NCBI GenBank assembly: GCA_027068085.1
Contig: JAMOUQ010000005.1
Span: 1 to 56,940 of the forward strand
Origin: Desulfobacteraceae bacterium
GTDB lineage: Bacteria; Desulfobacterota; Desulfobacteria; Desulfobacterales; Desulfosarcinaceae
Direction: 5' to 3'
Length of the DNA: 56,940 nt
Part shown: positions 1 through 8,327 of the stretch, in pieces
Numbering within the stretch: the stretch's first letter is position 1
Layout of the letters: every line of letters starts with the position of its first letter
Position numbers and translations under genes: made by a program
Notes under the pieces: generated by a model
Database searches by the model: none
Told to the model about the DNA's origin: nothing
What the model saw: the letters and a program-made list of their open reading frames with translations, nothing else

Positions 1-903
1 CCTTCCATAGCCCCATGAAAAGTGATTGACCGCCAGGATCGCGCAAAGGCCTGCCGTCAGCAGGGAGTCGCCCGCCAGCAGTGATACGGGCAAAACCGCG
101 AGCAGGCAGACAGACAGGCCGATTCTTGCATACGAGCGGCATTTAATGTTTCCTGAAATGCTGTTCCAGCCTGGAAGAAGAAAGCCCCCGATCAGGCTCC
201 TGACCGGTATCTCAAGCCTTGTCGCACAGGATGGGCAGCAGGTGTCATTCCAGCCAAGGGGTTGAAAACAATCCGGGCAAAGACGCTTGAACGGTATATG
301 CGCCCGGCAGCCTTCGGGGCCGGAACAGACAGCCGGCGGCGTGGGTTGCGTTGCAATCTGTCTGCCGGCCCGGGAAAGCCATTGCCGTTTGGCGGGAATA
401 ACGATGGCGTAGCCCCGGGCAAGACGGAGGATTGCCTTGCGGTTTTCGTCCAGTCTATGCAGGGCTGCGCAAAAAGCATTCCGATCGATCGCCAGCCAGG
501 CGCTTGCAGGCAGATACTCGCACCTGTGTGCCACCATGGCTTTGGTCGTGGTTATCACCACCGCCTCACAAGTTTCAGCGGGCTCCGGGCAGGGCAGAGA
601 AAACAAGCGGCTTGTCGAGCTTGCAAGCGCGCAGGGCAGGATCGAAACCACCTTTTCCCCTTCGGAAACCAGCGCCGGAAGACTGCCGGCATGCTGACGC
701 AACAGTCTCAGAAGGATCATGTTTTCAGGAGTATGGTAACCATCTTTGTCTGAAAGAATAAAGATTGAAGGAAGGTCCAGGTGGGCGGTCATCATACCAT
801 GCAGATCCGGAAAGGCTGCAAAGATGGATGCCCACGATGGCCGGCCCTTTTTCCTGCTTCCGGGGAGAGTTTTTCTTATGGCGTTGGATTTCGGTCTGTC
901 CAC
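1..903 (-). CDS. Hypothetical zinc-ribbon membrane protein, 3' end cut by window edge
   Basis: An open frame on the minus strand runs without a stop from about 1000 to base 1, so the C-terminus lies outside the window. The protein is not one I recognise. Its middle part reads as normal coding sequence (for example AIDRNAFCAALHRLDENRKA). A Cys4 knuckle follows, CPDCFQPLGWNDTCCPSC, which is a zinc-ribbon type motif. After that come at least one or two hydrophobic segments (LSVCLLAVLPVSLLA and following). No ribosome binding site settles the start: GTG at 903 or 927 and ATG at 795 are all in frame; I give 903 because the residues after it still look protein-like. A soluble N-terminal part with a zinc ribbon and C-terminal membrane helices is all that can be said. 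Confidence 0.55.
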   Translation of the reverse strand, partial: MDRPKSNAIRKTLPGSRKKGRPSWASIFAAFPDLHGMMTAHLDLPSIFILSDKDGYHTPENMILLRLLRQHAGSLPALVSEGEKVVSILPCALASSTSRLFSLPCPEPAETCEAVVITTTKAMVAHRCEYLPASAWLAIDRNAFCAALHRLDENRKAILRLARGYAIVIPAKRQWLSRAGRQIATQPTPPAVCSGPEGCRAHIPFKRLCPDCFQPLGWNDTCCPSCATRLEIPVRSLIGGFLLPGWNSISGNIKCRSYARIGLSVCLLAVLPVSLLAGDSLLTAGLCAILAVNHFSWGYGR

Positions 904-1205
904 ACCAGCAAGGGGTATGCAATTCACATGCCGCTTGCCGGGGATGGCGTGGTATGGAAAGACGGAGGTCCAAACCGGGCGTAAAGAACAAATACCCAGT
1001 TAAAACAATATGTCCCGCATGACGAATCCGGCAGTGTATTGTCGGCCGGCAATGTTCCCGCAGGCAGGCGGCCGTTGAGGTGACATTTATTGTAAGCCGG
1101 CCTGACAAAGCTTGTCAGTATTGTCCGCAATCCGGCCGGCGTCCTGTTTTATTCGTCACCGCACCGCGAAACCGGCCGAAGCCCGCTTAAGGTGGCAGTC
1201 TGCCG

Positions 1206-1230
1206 AAACCCGGGGGGCGCAGGCCCCGGG
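1206..1230 (-). terminator. Possible terminator of the dehydratase operon
   Basis: A GC stem (CCCGGGG / CCCCGGG, 7 bp, 8-base loop) lies 36 bases past the dehydratase stop and is followed on the minus strand by a short TTT run only. The weak U-tract keeps confidence low. The remaining bases between 904 and 1265 show no other gene. Confidence 0.3.
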
Positions 1231-1265
1231 CGGCCGTTTTCCCGGAGTTTTTCCGGCAATTTTCA

Positions 1266-2264
1266 TCACTTGGCAATCGGCGGCGCTTCATTTCCGGTTC
1301 CGTCCTCGATCACCACCGATTTCAGCTGCCGGTAACTTATCTTCTTTCCGCTGAGGATAAGCACCACGTTCCTGTTGGTAAAACGACCCCTGCTCTTTAA
1401 GAATGCCGCCACGGGCAGGGCCGCGGCTCCCTCGAGGACAATTTGGTGTTTTGCGATCATCAGGCGCAGGGCGGACCTGATTTCTTCTTCCGATACCAGG
1501 ATGAAGTCGTCCACCAGACGCCGGCAGATATCGAAAGTAATACTGCCGTCTTCGATACCGCCGGCGGTGCCGTCTGCAAGGGTCGGTTTCGATTCCATCG
1601 GCAGTATTCTCCCGGCCCTGACCGAGGCCTGCATGACAGGAGAATTCTGCGGCTGGCAGCCGATGATTTCTACATTTTCATCCACGGACTTGAGATAACC
1701 GGCGATGCCTGAAATCAGTCCTCCTCCGCCCACCGGCACCAGGACCGCGTCGATCGTCCCCACCTGTTCCAGGAGCTCCACGGCGATGGTTCCCTGGCCT
1801 GCGATTATCTGCGGGTCGTTGTAAGGGGAGACAAATACGCGGCCGCTTGCCACTGCCTCCCGGCGGGCGAAGGTCTCAGTCTGAACGCAATCGCGGCCGT
1901 GGAATTTCAGTTCGACGCCATCCAGTCGCAGGGTTTCGATTTTGGCCGCCGAAGCGTTTTCCGGCAGGTAAATGGTGCCCTTTGTCCCGGATGTCGCCAC
2001 CATGTGTGCAAATGCGGCGGCGTGATTTCCCGAAGAGGCCGTGACAAGACCTCTTTTGATCCGGGTGTCGCTGAGACTGAGGAATTTGCTGACGACTCCT
2101 CTGAACTTGAAAGATCCCGTAATCTGGCAGATTTCAAGCTTGAGAAATACCCGGCAGTTTGCCAGGCCGCTCAGAAAGGGAGAAAAATCGGCCGGAGTGC
2201 GGCGGATGTGGTCCCTGATCTTCTTTTCGGCGGCCCATACTTCTTTCTTGATATCGGAAGACAT
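1266..2264 (-). CDS. Threonine dehydratase-like PLP enzyme
   Basis: A 332-residue fold-type II PLP enzyme of the threonine/serine dehydratase and serine racemase group, expected to deaminate a small hydroxy-amino acid to a 2-oxo acid and ammonia in the cytoplasm. The PLP lysine is K53 in SFKFRG, the substrate-binding loop SSGNH is at 77-81, and the phosphate-binding Gly loop GGGG at 179-182. There is no C-terminal ACT regulatory domain, so it is the short catabolic type. It is the last gene of a leftward operon with an aminotransferase 22 bases upstream and a YheO-type regulator before that. EutB-like dehydratases of (hydroxy)ectoine use look similar, but no other ectoine gene is present. The exact substrate cannot be read from the sequence. 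Confidence 0.85.
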   Translation of the reverse strand: MSSDIKKEVWAAEKKIRDHIRRTPADFSPFLSGLANCRVFLKLEICQITGSFKFRGVVSKFLSLSDTRIKRGLVTASSGNHAAAFAHMVATSGTKGTIYLPENASAAKIETLRLDGVELKFHGRDCVQTETFARREAVASGRVFVSPYNDPQIIAGQGTIAVELLEQVGTIDAVLVPVGGGGLISGIAGYLKSVDENVEIIGCQPQNSPVMQASVRAGRILPMESKPTLADGTAGGIEDGSITFDICRRLVDDFILVSEEEIRSALRLMIAKHQIVLEGAAALPVAAFLKSRGRFTNRNVVLILSGKKISYRQLKSVVIEDGTGNEAPPIAK

Positions 2265-2286
2265 GTTTACCGAATCCTTTGGAAGG

Positions 2287-3426
2287 TTACCCGGTTTCTG
2301 TCTGAAGCTCCACTATCAGTTCATGGATCCGGTCCAGGGCCGCGGTAAGGTAATCATGGGGCAGTCCGAAACTGATTCTGAAAAAATGATCCATGCTGAA
2401 ATGGTCACCCGGAACTATCAGAACGCTTTTTCCCCTTCTCAGCCTGTCCCACAGTTCGGTCGAGTTGATATTCAGATGGTAGCGCACGAAGGCGATGGCG
2501 GCCGCTCCGGGCGGAGTCAGGCTGAAGGTGTTTCCGTGGCCCCGCATCCATTGTTCCAGGATCGGAAACCCGCGGCGGATGTAGCGGCGGGTGCGCTCCA
2601 GGATGCGGGGCCTTACTTCAGGGGAAAGGGCCAGAGCCGCCAGCTTGTTGGACAGCATGGTGGCCGCTATGGTCGTATACTCGTGCCGGGCCCAGATATC
2701 GTCGATGGTATCCACCGGGCCGGCCACCCATCCGATGCGCAGTCCCGGCATGCCGTAGGCCTTGCTCATGCTGCCCACGGCCAGGACCCTGTCATGGCGG
2801 CCGAAAAAGGAAGGGCTCTCCCTGTCGGTTGTCCGCTCGGCCCCGCGGTAAACCTCGTCGGCCAGGATCCAGGCCCCGGCCCGCTCTGCCACGGCCACGA
2901 TCCGGTCCATCTCGCTTTCGCTCAGCACGTAGCCTGTGGGATTATTGGGATTACAGACCGCGATCAGCCTGGTATCGGACGAGACGACATCTTCAAGCTG
3001 GTCCAGGTCTGGAGACCAGCCCCTTTCTTCCTGCAGGCGGAAGGTCTTGATGCGCAAGCCGTGGTTTTTGGCGATACCCCAGATCTGCATGTAATTGGGC
3101 AGCATGATCACGATCTCGTCCCCCGGTGAAAGCAGGGTGCGGGTGCTTATGTAGTTGGCCTCCACGGCGCCGACGGTCACCAGGACATTGTCCGGCCCGG
3201 CGCCGTCGTAGAGCCGGGCAATGTTGCGGCGCAATTCGGGGATTCCGTTGACATGGGGGTAGTTGAGATCGCAATCCAGGAGGCGGTCAATGCCCTCAGG
3301 ATGGTATTCCAGCAGCTCGCGCAGCAGAACGGGATGAACTCCGCTTTCGGAAAGATTGTACTCTACGTCCTGTTCGAACCTGGACATCATTCTTTCCATT
3401 TCAAAGGGCTGAAAACCCGGCATCAT
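2287..3426 (-). CDS. Class I/II PLP-dependent aminotransferase
   Basis: A 379-residue fold-type I aminotransferase. The motif NPNNPTG is at 159-165, ADEVY with the pyridine-nitrogen Asp at 190, the PLP lysine K222 in SMSKAYG, and the substrate-carboxylate Arg in GLRIGW at 230. The N-terminus (FEMERMMSRFEQDVEYNLSESG) is distinctive and is shared by a subgroup of class I/II enzymes of poorly known substrate. It sits 38 bases after the regulator gene and 22 before the dehydratase, all on the minus strand, so the three are probably co-transcribed and act on one amino acid. Codon use matches the neighbours. Confidence 0.88.
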   Translation of the reverse strand: MMPGFQPFEMERMMSRFEQDVEYNLSESGVHPVLLRELLEYHPEGIDRLLDCDLNYPHVNGIPELRRNIARLYDGAGPDNVLVTVGAVEANYISTRTLLSPGDEIVIMLPNYMQIWGIAKNHGLRIKTFRLQEERGWSPDLDQLEDVVSSDTRLIAVCNPNNPTGYVLSESEMDRIVAVAERAGAWILADEVYRGAERTTDRESPSFFGRHDRVLAVGSMSKAYGMPGLRIGWVAGPVDTIDDIWARHEYTTIAATMLSNKLAALALSPEVRPRILERTRRYIRRGFPILEQWMRGHGNTFSLTPPGAAAIAFVRYHLNINSTELWDRLRRGKSVLIVPGDHFSMDHFFRISFGLPHDYLTAALDRIHELIVELQTETG

Positions 3427-3464
3427 GTTTCCTCCGTGGGCTGCGTCGCTTTTGGAAAGAGGTT

Positions 3465-4163
3465 TTAGCGGACGTTTCGATTTTCATCTTCTCCGCACCG
3501 AGAGCCGGCCTGGCTGTCTTCCTGCCGGATCCTGGACCGGTAGTTGTATATGCTGGCACGGGACACGTTCAGGATGCCGGCAAGCAGTTGGGCTGCGCCC
3601 CGTATCCGGAACAGGCCCCGCTGCTCGATCAGGGTTATCAGCTGCTGTTTGTCTTTCCGGGTCATGGATTCCACGTCCGCAATACCGTTTCGGCGCAGAA
3701 AGGAGGCCACCGAAAGCTTCATCAGCTCATCCGGGTCTCTGGCCAGGGTGTCATGGACCACGAAATCAGGGGTCCGCATGGCCGGGGCGGCGAACTTTTC
3801 CACCAGGGCCCGCGCCTCCAGCAGGCCGGAAAAGTCGACATTGACACATACCGCTCCCACGGGTGTGCCGTCTTGGTCGCGGATCCAGATGGTGGAAGAC
3901 TGCAGGCGGCGGGAATTGATTTCGATACGGTAGTTGAGCTGATCCGGTGTGTCCCTGTTCAGCTTTTCGGATATGAAATCGAGGTCGGGCACCGGGGCTC
4001 CCGGCCGGCGGCCCGACACGTTGCCGGCGATGGCCACCACCGAGTGCTCGATGTCGCTGAAGTCGTGGATCACCACTTCGCAACAGGGACCCACCACGGC
4101 CACGATTCCTTCTGCGAGCCGTTTCAGCATTTCCAGCAATCCGAGGCGTTCCAGGTGTCCCAA
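3465..4163 (-). CDS. YheO-type PAS/HTH transcriptional regulator
   Basis: A 232-residue DNA-binding regulator. The first two thirds match the YheO-like PAS domain (PEGIVAVVGPCCEVVIHD-type start, then DFISEKLN and IWIRDQDGTPVGAVCVNVDFS); the C-terminus carries the associated HTH (LLAGILNVSRASIYNYRSRI, about 190-215). Family members such as DauR control amino-acid catabolism, which fits the dehydratase and aminotransferase genes downstream. The start is TTG: a GGAGG at 4171-4175 (minus strand) lies 7 bases before it, and an overlapping ATG is out of frame. A 21-base palindrome 33 bases upstream is a good candidate for its own operator, implying autoregulation. The ligand is unknown. Confidence 0.85.
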   Translation of the reverse strand: MGHLERLGLLEMLKRLAEGIVAVVGPCCEVVIHDFSDIEHSVVAIAGNVSGRRPGAPVPDLDFISEKLNRDTPDQLNYRIEINSRRLQSSTIWIRDQDGTPVGAVCVNVDFSGLLEARALVEKFAAPAMRTPDFVVHDTLARDPDELMKLSVASFLRRNGIADVESMTRKDKQQLITLIEQRGLFRIRGAAQLLAGILNVSRASIYNYRSRIRQEDSQAGSRCGEDENRNVR

Positions 4164-4195
4164 ACCATTACCTCCGGTGGGTGCCAGTTGGCTTT

Positions 4196-4216
4196 ATTTA
4201 GACAATATGTCTAAAT
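4196..4216. promoter_or_regulatory. Palindromic operator candidate for the YheO-type regulator
   Basis: Perfect 9-base inverted arms ATTTAGACA and TGTCTAAAT flank a 3-base spacer, a typical dimer-binding operator size. It lies just upstream of the leftward regulator-aminotransferase-dehydratase operon in an AT-rich promoter stretch. Confidence 0.6.
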
Positions 4217-4415
4217 CACGGAGAGCCTTTGATTGTCAAGACGATTAAATATTTTGCCTGAATAATATGCACCTTAAGCATTTATGGAACATACCCGGAG
4301 GGCTGAGCGACATATATTTTTGACAGGATGCCAAATGTTGCGGATGTCCATAAGCCCTGTGAACATAGTGTGCAATTCACATCCGGATGACAAACGGATT
4401 TCGGTTCACCCGAAA

Positions 4416-4985
4416 TCAAAAGGGTTTTTCTTTGCCGGAAACCGGCGGTGTCCGTCCGGACCAGGCGGGCCGGATCACGAATCTGGTCATGCCGTTCTGG
4501 TCCCTGACTCTTATGGTGTTGTAGCTGCCCTTTTCCAGGGCCAGCAAAAGGCAGGGACAGGTCAATGCCAGGGTTACATAGGTATTGGGGCCGGGTTTCT
4601 GCCATATCAGGTCCAACATGGCTACACCGTCTTGAACGTAAAAAGTTGAGGTGGCCGGCAGGATCGAGTAGCCGCCGGTCGGCTGCCGACCCATGCAGAT
4701 CAGCACGAAGCCGGGGTTGCCGGCGGTTTTTGAAGCCGGCAGGCTGATGGGTCGGCCTGTCGCGGACCGGGCCTGCTGAATGGTTGACAGCCAAACGGCA
4801 GAGGGTTTTTCCGGGCAGAGCCTGCAGCAGGATGATCTGTAGACCATCTGCAGGCTGAGAATTTCGGCAGGTTTCCTGCCGGGTGCCCTGCATCCTGACG
4901 CCGTCGCCAGGCAGATTGCCGCAATGGCTGTCGCCAGCAGGGCCGTGCGCTGAAAAGGTTGTGAAATAAAACTCATATATGGCAT
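4416..4985 (-). CDS. PrcB-like lipoprotein
   Basis: A 189-residue exported lipoprotein. A signal segment (LLATAIAAICLATASGC) ends in a lipobox with Cys about residue 32. The C-terminal half matches the PrcB C-terminal domain: FVLICMGRQPTGGYSI, then a beta-rich segment ending TIRVRDQNG. In Treponema denticola PrcB is a lipoprotein partner of the subtilisin-like protease PrtP (dentilisin). Here the next gene upstream on the same strand is a large subtilase lipoprotein, 144 bases away, which supports a chaperone, inhibitor or anchoring partner role. ATG at 4985 has a GGAG 11 bases upstream; ATG at 4976 is an alternative. The function here is inferred from the domain and neighbour. Confidence 0.75.
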   Translation of the reverse strand: MPYMSFISQPFQRTALLATAIAAICLATASGCRAPGRKPAEILSLQMVYRSSCCRLCPEKPSAVWLSTIQQARSATGRPISLPASKTAGNPGFVLICMGRQPTGGYSILPATSTFYVQDGVAMLDLIWQKPGPNTYVTLALTCPCLLLALEKGSYNTIRVRDQNGMTRFVIRPAWSGRTPPVSGKEKPF

Positions 4986-5129
4986 TTTTTACCGGTCTCC
5001 GGTAAACCACAACCCTCTCAAAAGGGGCTGCATTGGCCTTTGTCGACAGGCGGGGAAGTGAAAATGCAACAAGTGCCCGCGAGCCTGAACCTGTTGGCGC
5101 CTTGAAAGCATACGTTCAGATCTGATCTG

Positions 5130-7790
5130 TCAACGGCGCGGGTGTCTTTCCTTTGTTGCCGAAAAAGCCAGCCGGTTGAATGGCCGGCGGTTGAATCCGA
5201 CGCTGAAATTGATGTTGCTGGTCGTGGCGTCCGGTTCAATGGGCTCAGGGCTGAAAATCGAACCATATCCTCCCACGGCTTCACCCATTTCGTTGATTGT
5301 ACCGTCGTTGTCCAGGTCCGTTCCGGCCATAAGAATGTAGGATCCGGCAGCAAGGGAAGAAAAATTGAAGTTATAGACGCCGTTTTCCGGATCCAGTTCG
5401 GCCTCGGCAACGGTCTCCGTATCCGAGGAGTTGCGCACCAGAAGGTATAAATGGCCGGTATTGGCGGCAGGATCGGGCAGCACATCCACTGCCGCCTGAA
5501 TCGTCAGGGGGTCGTTGGCTGCTGCGGTACGGAAGCCGATGGTGGCCGTGTGGATTCCTCCCGAAAGTCCGCTGCGGTCAACGCTTACCAGATAAGACCC
5601 GCAGCCGTCTGCGTCAATGTTATCAGGGATTACCTCCAGCCAGGATTTATCGGACAGAACATTGTCAACAGCAGCATCGCCGCTTCCGATGGATCTCACA
5701 AACAGGGTGGCCAGGCTCTGTCCGGCTTCCATGATCAGGACCGGCGGACTGGCCAGCAACACGGTGGGCGGATCGGAGCCGGCCGCTTCCACGGCCCGGG
5801 CCGCGTCCAGAATGCCGTAGCCGTAAATATCATCCCGGCCCGGGCTGCCGGCATCGCAGGTAAGGGTGCCGCCGGCGAGGTAGGCATCGAATTGATCGGG
5901 TGTGAGTGATGGACGGACCGCTTTCATCAGGGCGGCCACGCCGGAAACATGGGCGGCTGCCATGGATGTGCCCTCGTAAAAACCGTAAGTAGCTGTTATT
6001 GCGTTGCTGGTTTTTACCGCCAGGGTGCTTGGAATGGCGTCGGCGTATCCGTCGCGGTTGAGGTCTGTTGTCAGGTCGCCACCGGGCGCTGCCAGGTCTA
6101 TGGACGGCCCGAAATTGGAGTAGCGCCCCTGTCGGCCCATGACATCCACCCCGGCTACCGATACCACGCCGTTTGCAGCGGCCGGGAAACTCGGGGCGTC
6201 AGAACCGTCGTTGCCGGAAGCTGAAATGATGATTACCCCGGCAGCCCTTGCCTGGTCAAGTGCGTCCTGGAGTGCCCGGGAGGCAGATGGCCCCCCCAGG
6301 CTGAGGTTGATGATGTCTGCCGGCCGGGCGGGAAGAGTCGATCCGGAACCGTCGCTTATGGGATTCAATCCTGCGGCAAAGAGGATGGCCCGGACCAGGT
6401 CGGCATCGGTGGCACCGTTTTTCCCCAGCACTCTTACCGGCATGATCTTGGTGTCGCCGCCGGCTCCACTTATTCCTATGCCGTTGTCGAAAGAGGCTCC
6501 AATTATGCCGGCAACGTGGGTGCCGTGAAAAGGTGGACTTGCCTGACCGGTATCTTCGGGGTCGTCATCCGGGCCGTCGCCATCTCCTGCGTTGGCAACG
6601 GAACTTATGAAATCGTAACCGGCGACGATTTTGTCCGCCAGGTCGGGATGGCTGGAAACTATTCCTGAATCTATGACGGCGACCACCACGTCCGGATTGC
6701 CGGTGCTCTGGTCCCAGGCCCGGTCGAGGTTGATCAGGTCGAGGTTCCACTGCAGGGCGAAATAGGGGTCGTTGGGTTCCAGCAGAGCTCTGCGGATATA
6801 GTTGGGCTCGGCCCAGGCTATTTCAGGATTCAGCCTTAACCGGCGGACGAGCTCCATGGTTGCGGCCTTTGATACCGCCTGGCGACTGAAATCCATAATC
6901 CTGAGTCTGTTTTCCGCTGCCAGGGATCTCAGGGCCGTATCCATTTGCCGGGCTCCTTCGAACTGGAGCAGAAACCTGCCGGGGCTGTATTCCGTGGTTT
7001 TAGCGGCCAGGGTGCCGAGAAGACTGCGGCCCTTTGCCATGGCAGGCGAAGATTTAAGCCGTACCAGCACCTGGCCGGGAACAAAGTCAGGCTTTTCACT
7101 GTGCCGGTTGCCGGTTGCGGTAAGCCCGCTTTTACCGATTATCAGATGGTAGATGGCCGCTCCGGCCGCGGCATGCACCTGGAGATAATACCTGCCCGCC
7201 CGCCCGACTTTGAGGCAGGCGGTTGTAGTTATGTTCAAGGCGGAATCGACAGGTGCAGAAGTGTCGTCAAAGGCGAAAAGTTTAAGATCGATCATGGCCC
7301 CGTTTGCAGAACTGCCGCCCGGCAGCGCCAGGCGGATTGTTTCAGCACCCTCCAGATCGGCTACGAAGAAGTCATCGAGATCGCCCGAATTTTTGGACCT
7401 TCCGTCCGGACCGCTCCCGGCCACGTTGACATATCCACCCAGGTAAACAGGGTTTGAAAGCGGTTGAGCCTGTTGGAAGCCGTCATTGGGGAGGTAATCT
7501 GCTTCCGGATCGTTGATGTCACCGTCTGTCGCATTGCCGGCTGCTGCCATGAGACGGCCCGCGATACAGAGGCCTGACGGCGTGTCGCCGTCGGATCCTC
7601 CGCATCCCAGCAGGAAAACGGCGGCGACAAGGGGCAGCCACCACCGCCAAAGGTGGTTATTTGAGTTGGCCCTTATTCCGGGGCATTGATGCGCGTGAGT
7701 GTCAGGGCCACCTTGTAATAAGCCCTTTGGCCCGCGCGAGGGACGCGGTTTTCTGAAAACAGTGAAAGCTTTTTGCAAGCCGGCAGCCAT
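5130..7790 (-). CDS. Secreted subtilisin-family (S8) serine protease, lipoprotein
   Basis: An 886-residue subtilase. The catalytic triad is complete: D374 (VVAVIDSGI), H425 (HGTHVAG) and S609 (GTSMAAAHVSG); the oxyanion Asn is in SASGNDG near 527. Before the protease lie a beta-rich domain (about 105-220) and a pro-domain (about 235-335, VPGQVLVRLKSS to AWAEPNYIRRA), the usual subtilase arrangement. The C-terminal 200 residues form beta-sandwich modules including a TDLDNDGTINEMGE calcium-type loop. A lipobox LLGC puts the anchored Cys at 63. About 45 odd residues precede the hydrophobic signal; no in-frame ATG, GTG or TTG lies nearer, so either a long N-terminal extension or a sequence error is possible. 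Likely cell-surface protein breakdown, with the PrcB-like partner downstream. Confidence 0.88.
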   Translation of the reverse strand: MAAGLQKAFTVFRKPRPSRGPKGLLQGGPDTHAHQCPGIRANSNNHLWRWWLPLVAAVFLLGCGGSDGDTPSGLCIAGRLMAAAGNATDGDINDPEADYLPNDGFQQAQPLSNPVYLGGYVNVAGSGPDGRSKNSGDLDDFFVADLEGAETIRLALPGGSSANGAMIDLKLFAFDDTSAPVDSALNITTTACLKVGRAGRYYLQVHAAAGAAIYHLIIGKSGLTATGNRHSEKPDFVPGQVLVRLKSSPAMAKGRSLLGTLAAKTTEYSPGRFLLQFEGARQMDTALRSLAAENRLRIMDFSRQAVSKAATMELVRRLRLNPEIAWAEPNYIRRALLEPNDPYFALQWNLDLINLDRAWDQSTGNPDVVVAVIDSGIVSSHPDLADKIVAGYDFISSVANAGDGDGPDDDPEDTGQASPPFHGTHVAGIIGASFDNGIGISGAGGDTKIMPVRVLGKNGATDADLVRAILFAAGLNPISDGSGSTLPARPADIINLSLGGPSASRALQDALDQARAAGVIIISASGNDGSDAPSFPAAANGVVSVAGVDVMGRQGRYSNFGPSIDLAAPGGDLTTDLNRDGYADAIPSTLAVKTSNAITATYGFYEGTSMAAAHVSGVAALMKAVRPSLTPDQFDAYLAGGTLTCDAGSPGRDDIYGYGILDAARAVEAAGSDPPTVLLASPPVLIMEAGQSLATLFVRSIGSGDAAVDNVLSDKSWLEVIPDNIDADGCGSYLVSVDRSGLSGGIHTATIGFRTAAANDPLTIQAAVDVLPDPAANTGHLYLLVRNSSDTETVAEAELDPENGVYNFNFSSLAAGSYILMAGTDLDNDGTINEMGEAVGGYGSIFSPEPIEPDATTSNINFSVGFNRRPFNRLAFSATKERHPRR

Positions 7791-7937
7791 GACTCAAAAA
7801 AACACTTTCCGGGGGCAAGTTGCAAGCGAATTGAATAAGTTTGCTTTAAAATACATGATGATAAGGAAAAAATAAACTTTTTGCCGGTTTTGCATCCGGT
7901 TGTAAGGCGTACCGGCCGCCGAAGGCTCATTATAAAG

Positions 7938-7957
7938 ATATGTAAATTATTACATAT
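7938..7957. promoter_or_regulatory. AT-rich palindrome upstream of the subtilase
   Basis: Perfect 8-base arms ATATGTAA and TTACATAT around ATTA, about 150 bases upstream of the subtilase start. The right half overlaps TTATTACATA, which recurs exactly at 7970-7979, 23 bases on, about two helical turns. This spacing suggests cooperative repressor or activator binding. The bound protein is unknown. Confidence 0.4.
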
Positions 7958-8189
7958 AAACTGTTACTTTTATTACATAGAGTGCTTCTTCAAATCAGGA
8001 ACCAAGTATTATCTGTAAATATCAAGCAGGGCAAACTGTAGTTGATCAGAAATGATATCAAGAAGATAACTGCCTGTGCAGTTTGTGCGGCATGGTTGCA
8101 TGCCGGTTGTCATAAAGGAATAATTTTTGCTTACACAATAATTCAAATACCTGCACGATCATCCCAAAACTCGAATTGCGATCCATACC

Positions 8190-8327
8190 CTGCGTGACGA
8201 GAAGCCGGGCCGGATAACATGGGACCACAGATGCCCTGTTCCCAGATAGTTAGCCCATAGGCAGAAGCCTAGGGGCCGTGAAAGTGGTGCATATAGCCTG
8301 ATTTATACCAAACTGAGGGAGGAAACC
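8190..8327 (+). promoter_or_regulatory. Structured leader of the Gly-rich lipoprotein gene
   Basis: Two hairpins lie back to back. The first pairs 8220-8224 with 8240-8244 and 8227-8230 with 8236-8239, with a CC bulge. The second pairs 8253-8262 with 8267-8276 with one A-G mismatch and an AGAA loop. A GAGGGAGG ribosome binding site follows about 40 bases later. I do not recognise a known riboswitch. The bases between 7980 and 8190 hold no gene I can support. Confidence 0.3.

Noticed and set aside
26-761. Several forward open frames (to 163 codons) at the left edge
   Set aside because: They lie opposite the minus-strand zinc-ribbon gene, have no family features and are rich in Arg/Pro/Gly as shadows of GC-rich genes are.
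4980-5005. Small ACCGG/CCGGT hairpin near the PrcB-like start
   Set aside because: The T-run is on the wrong side for terminating the subtilase transcript and the stem is only 5 bp.
8026-8110. GEMM (cyclic di-GMP) riboswitch-like stretch: GGGCAAAC, a GAAA-capped hairpin and ATGGTTGC...CCGG
   Set aside because: The conserved GACGCAAAGCC core and tetraloop receptor are absent, so the resemblance is partial.
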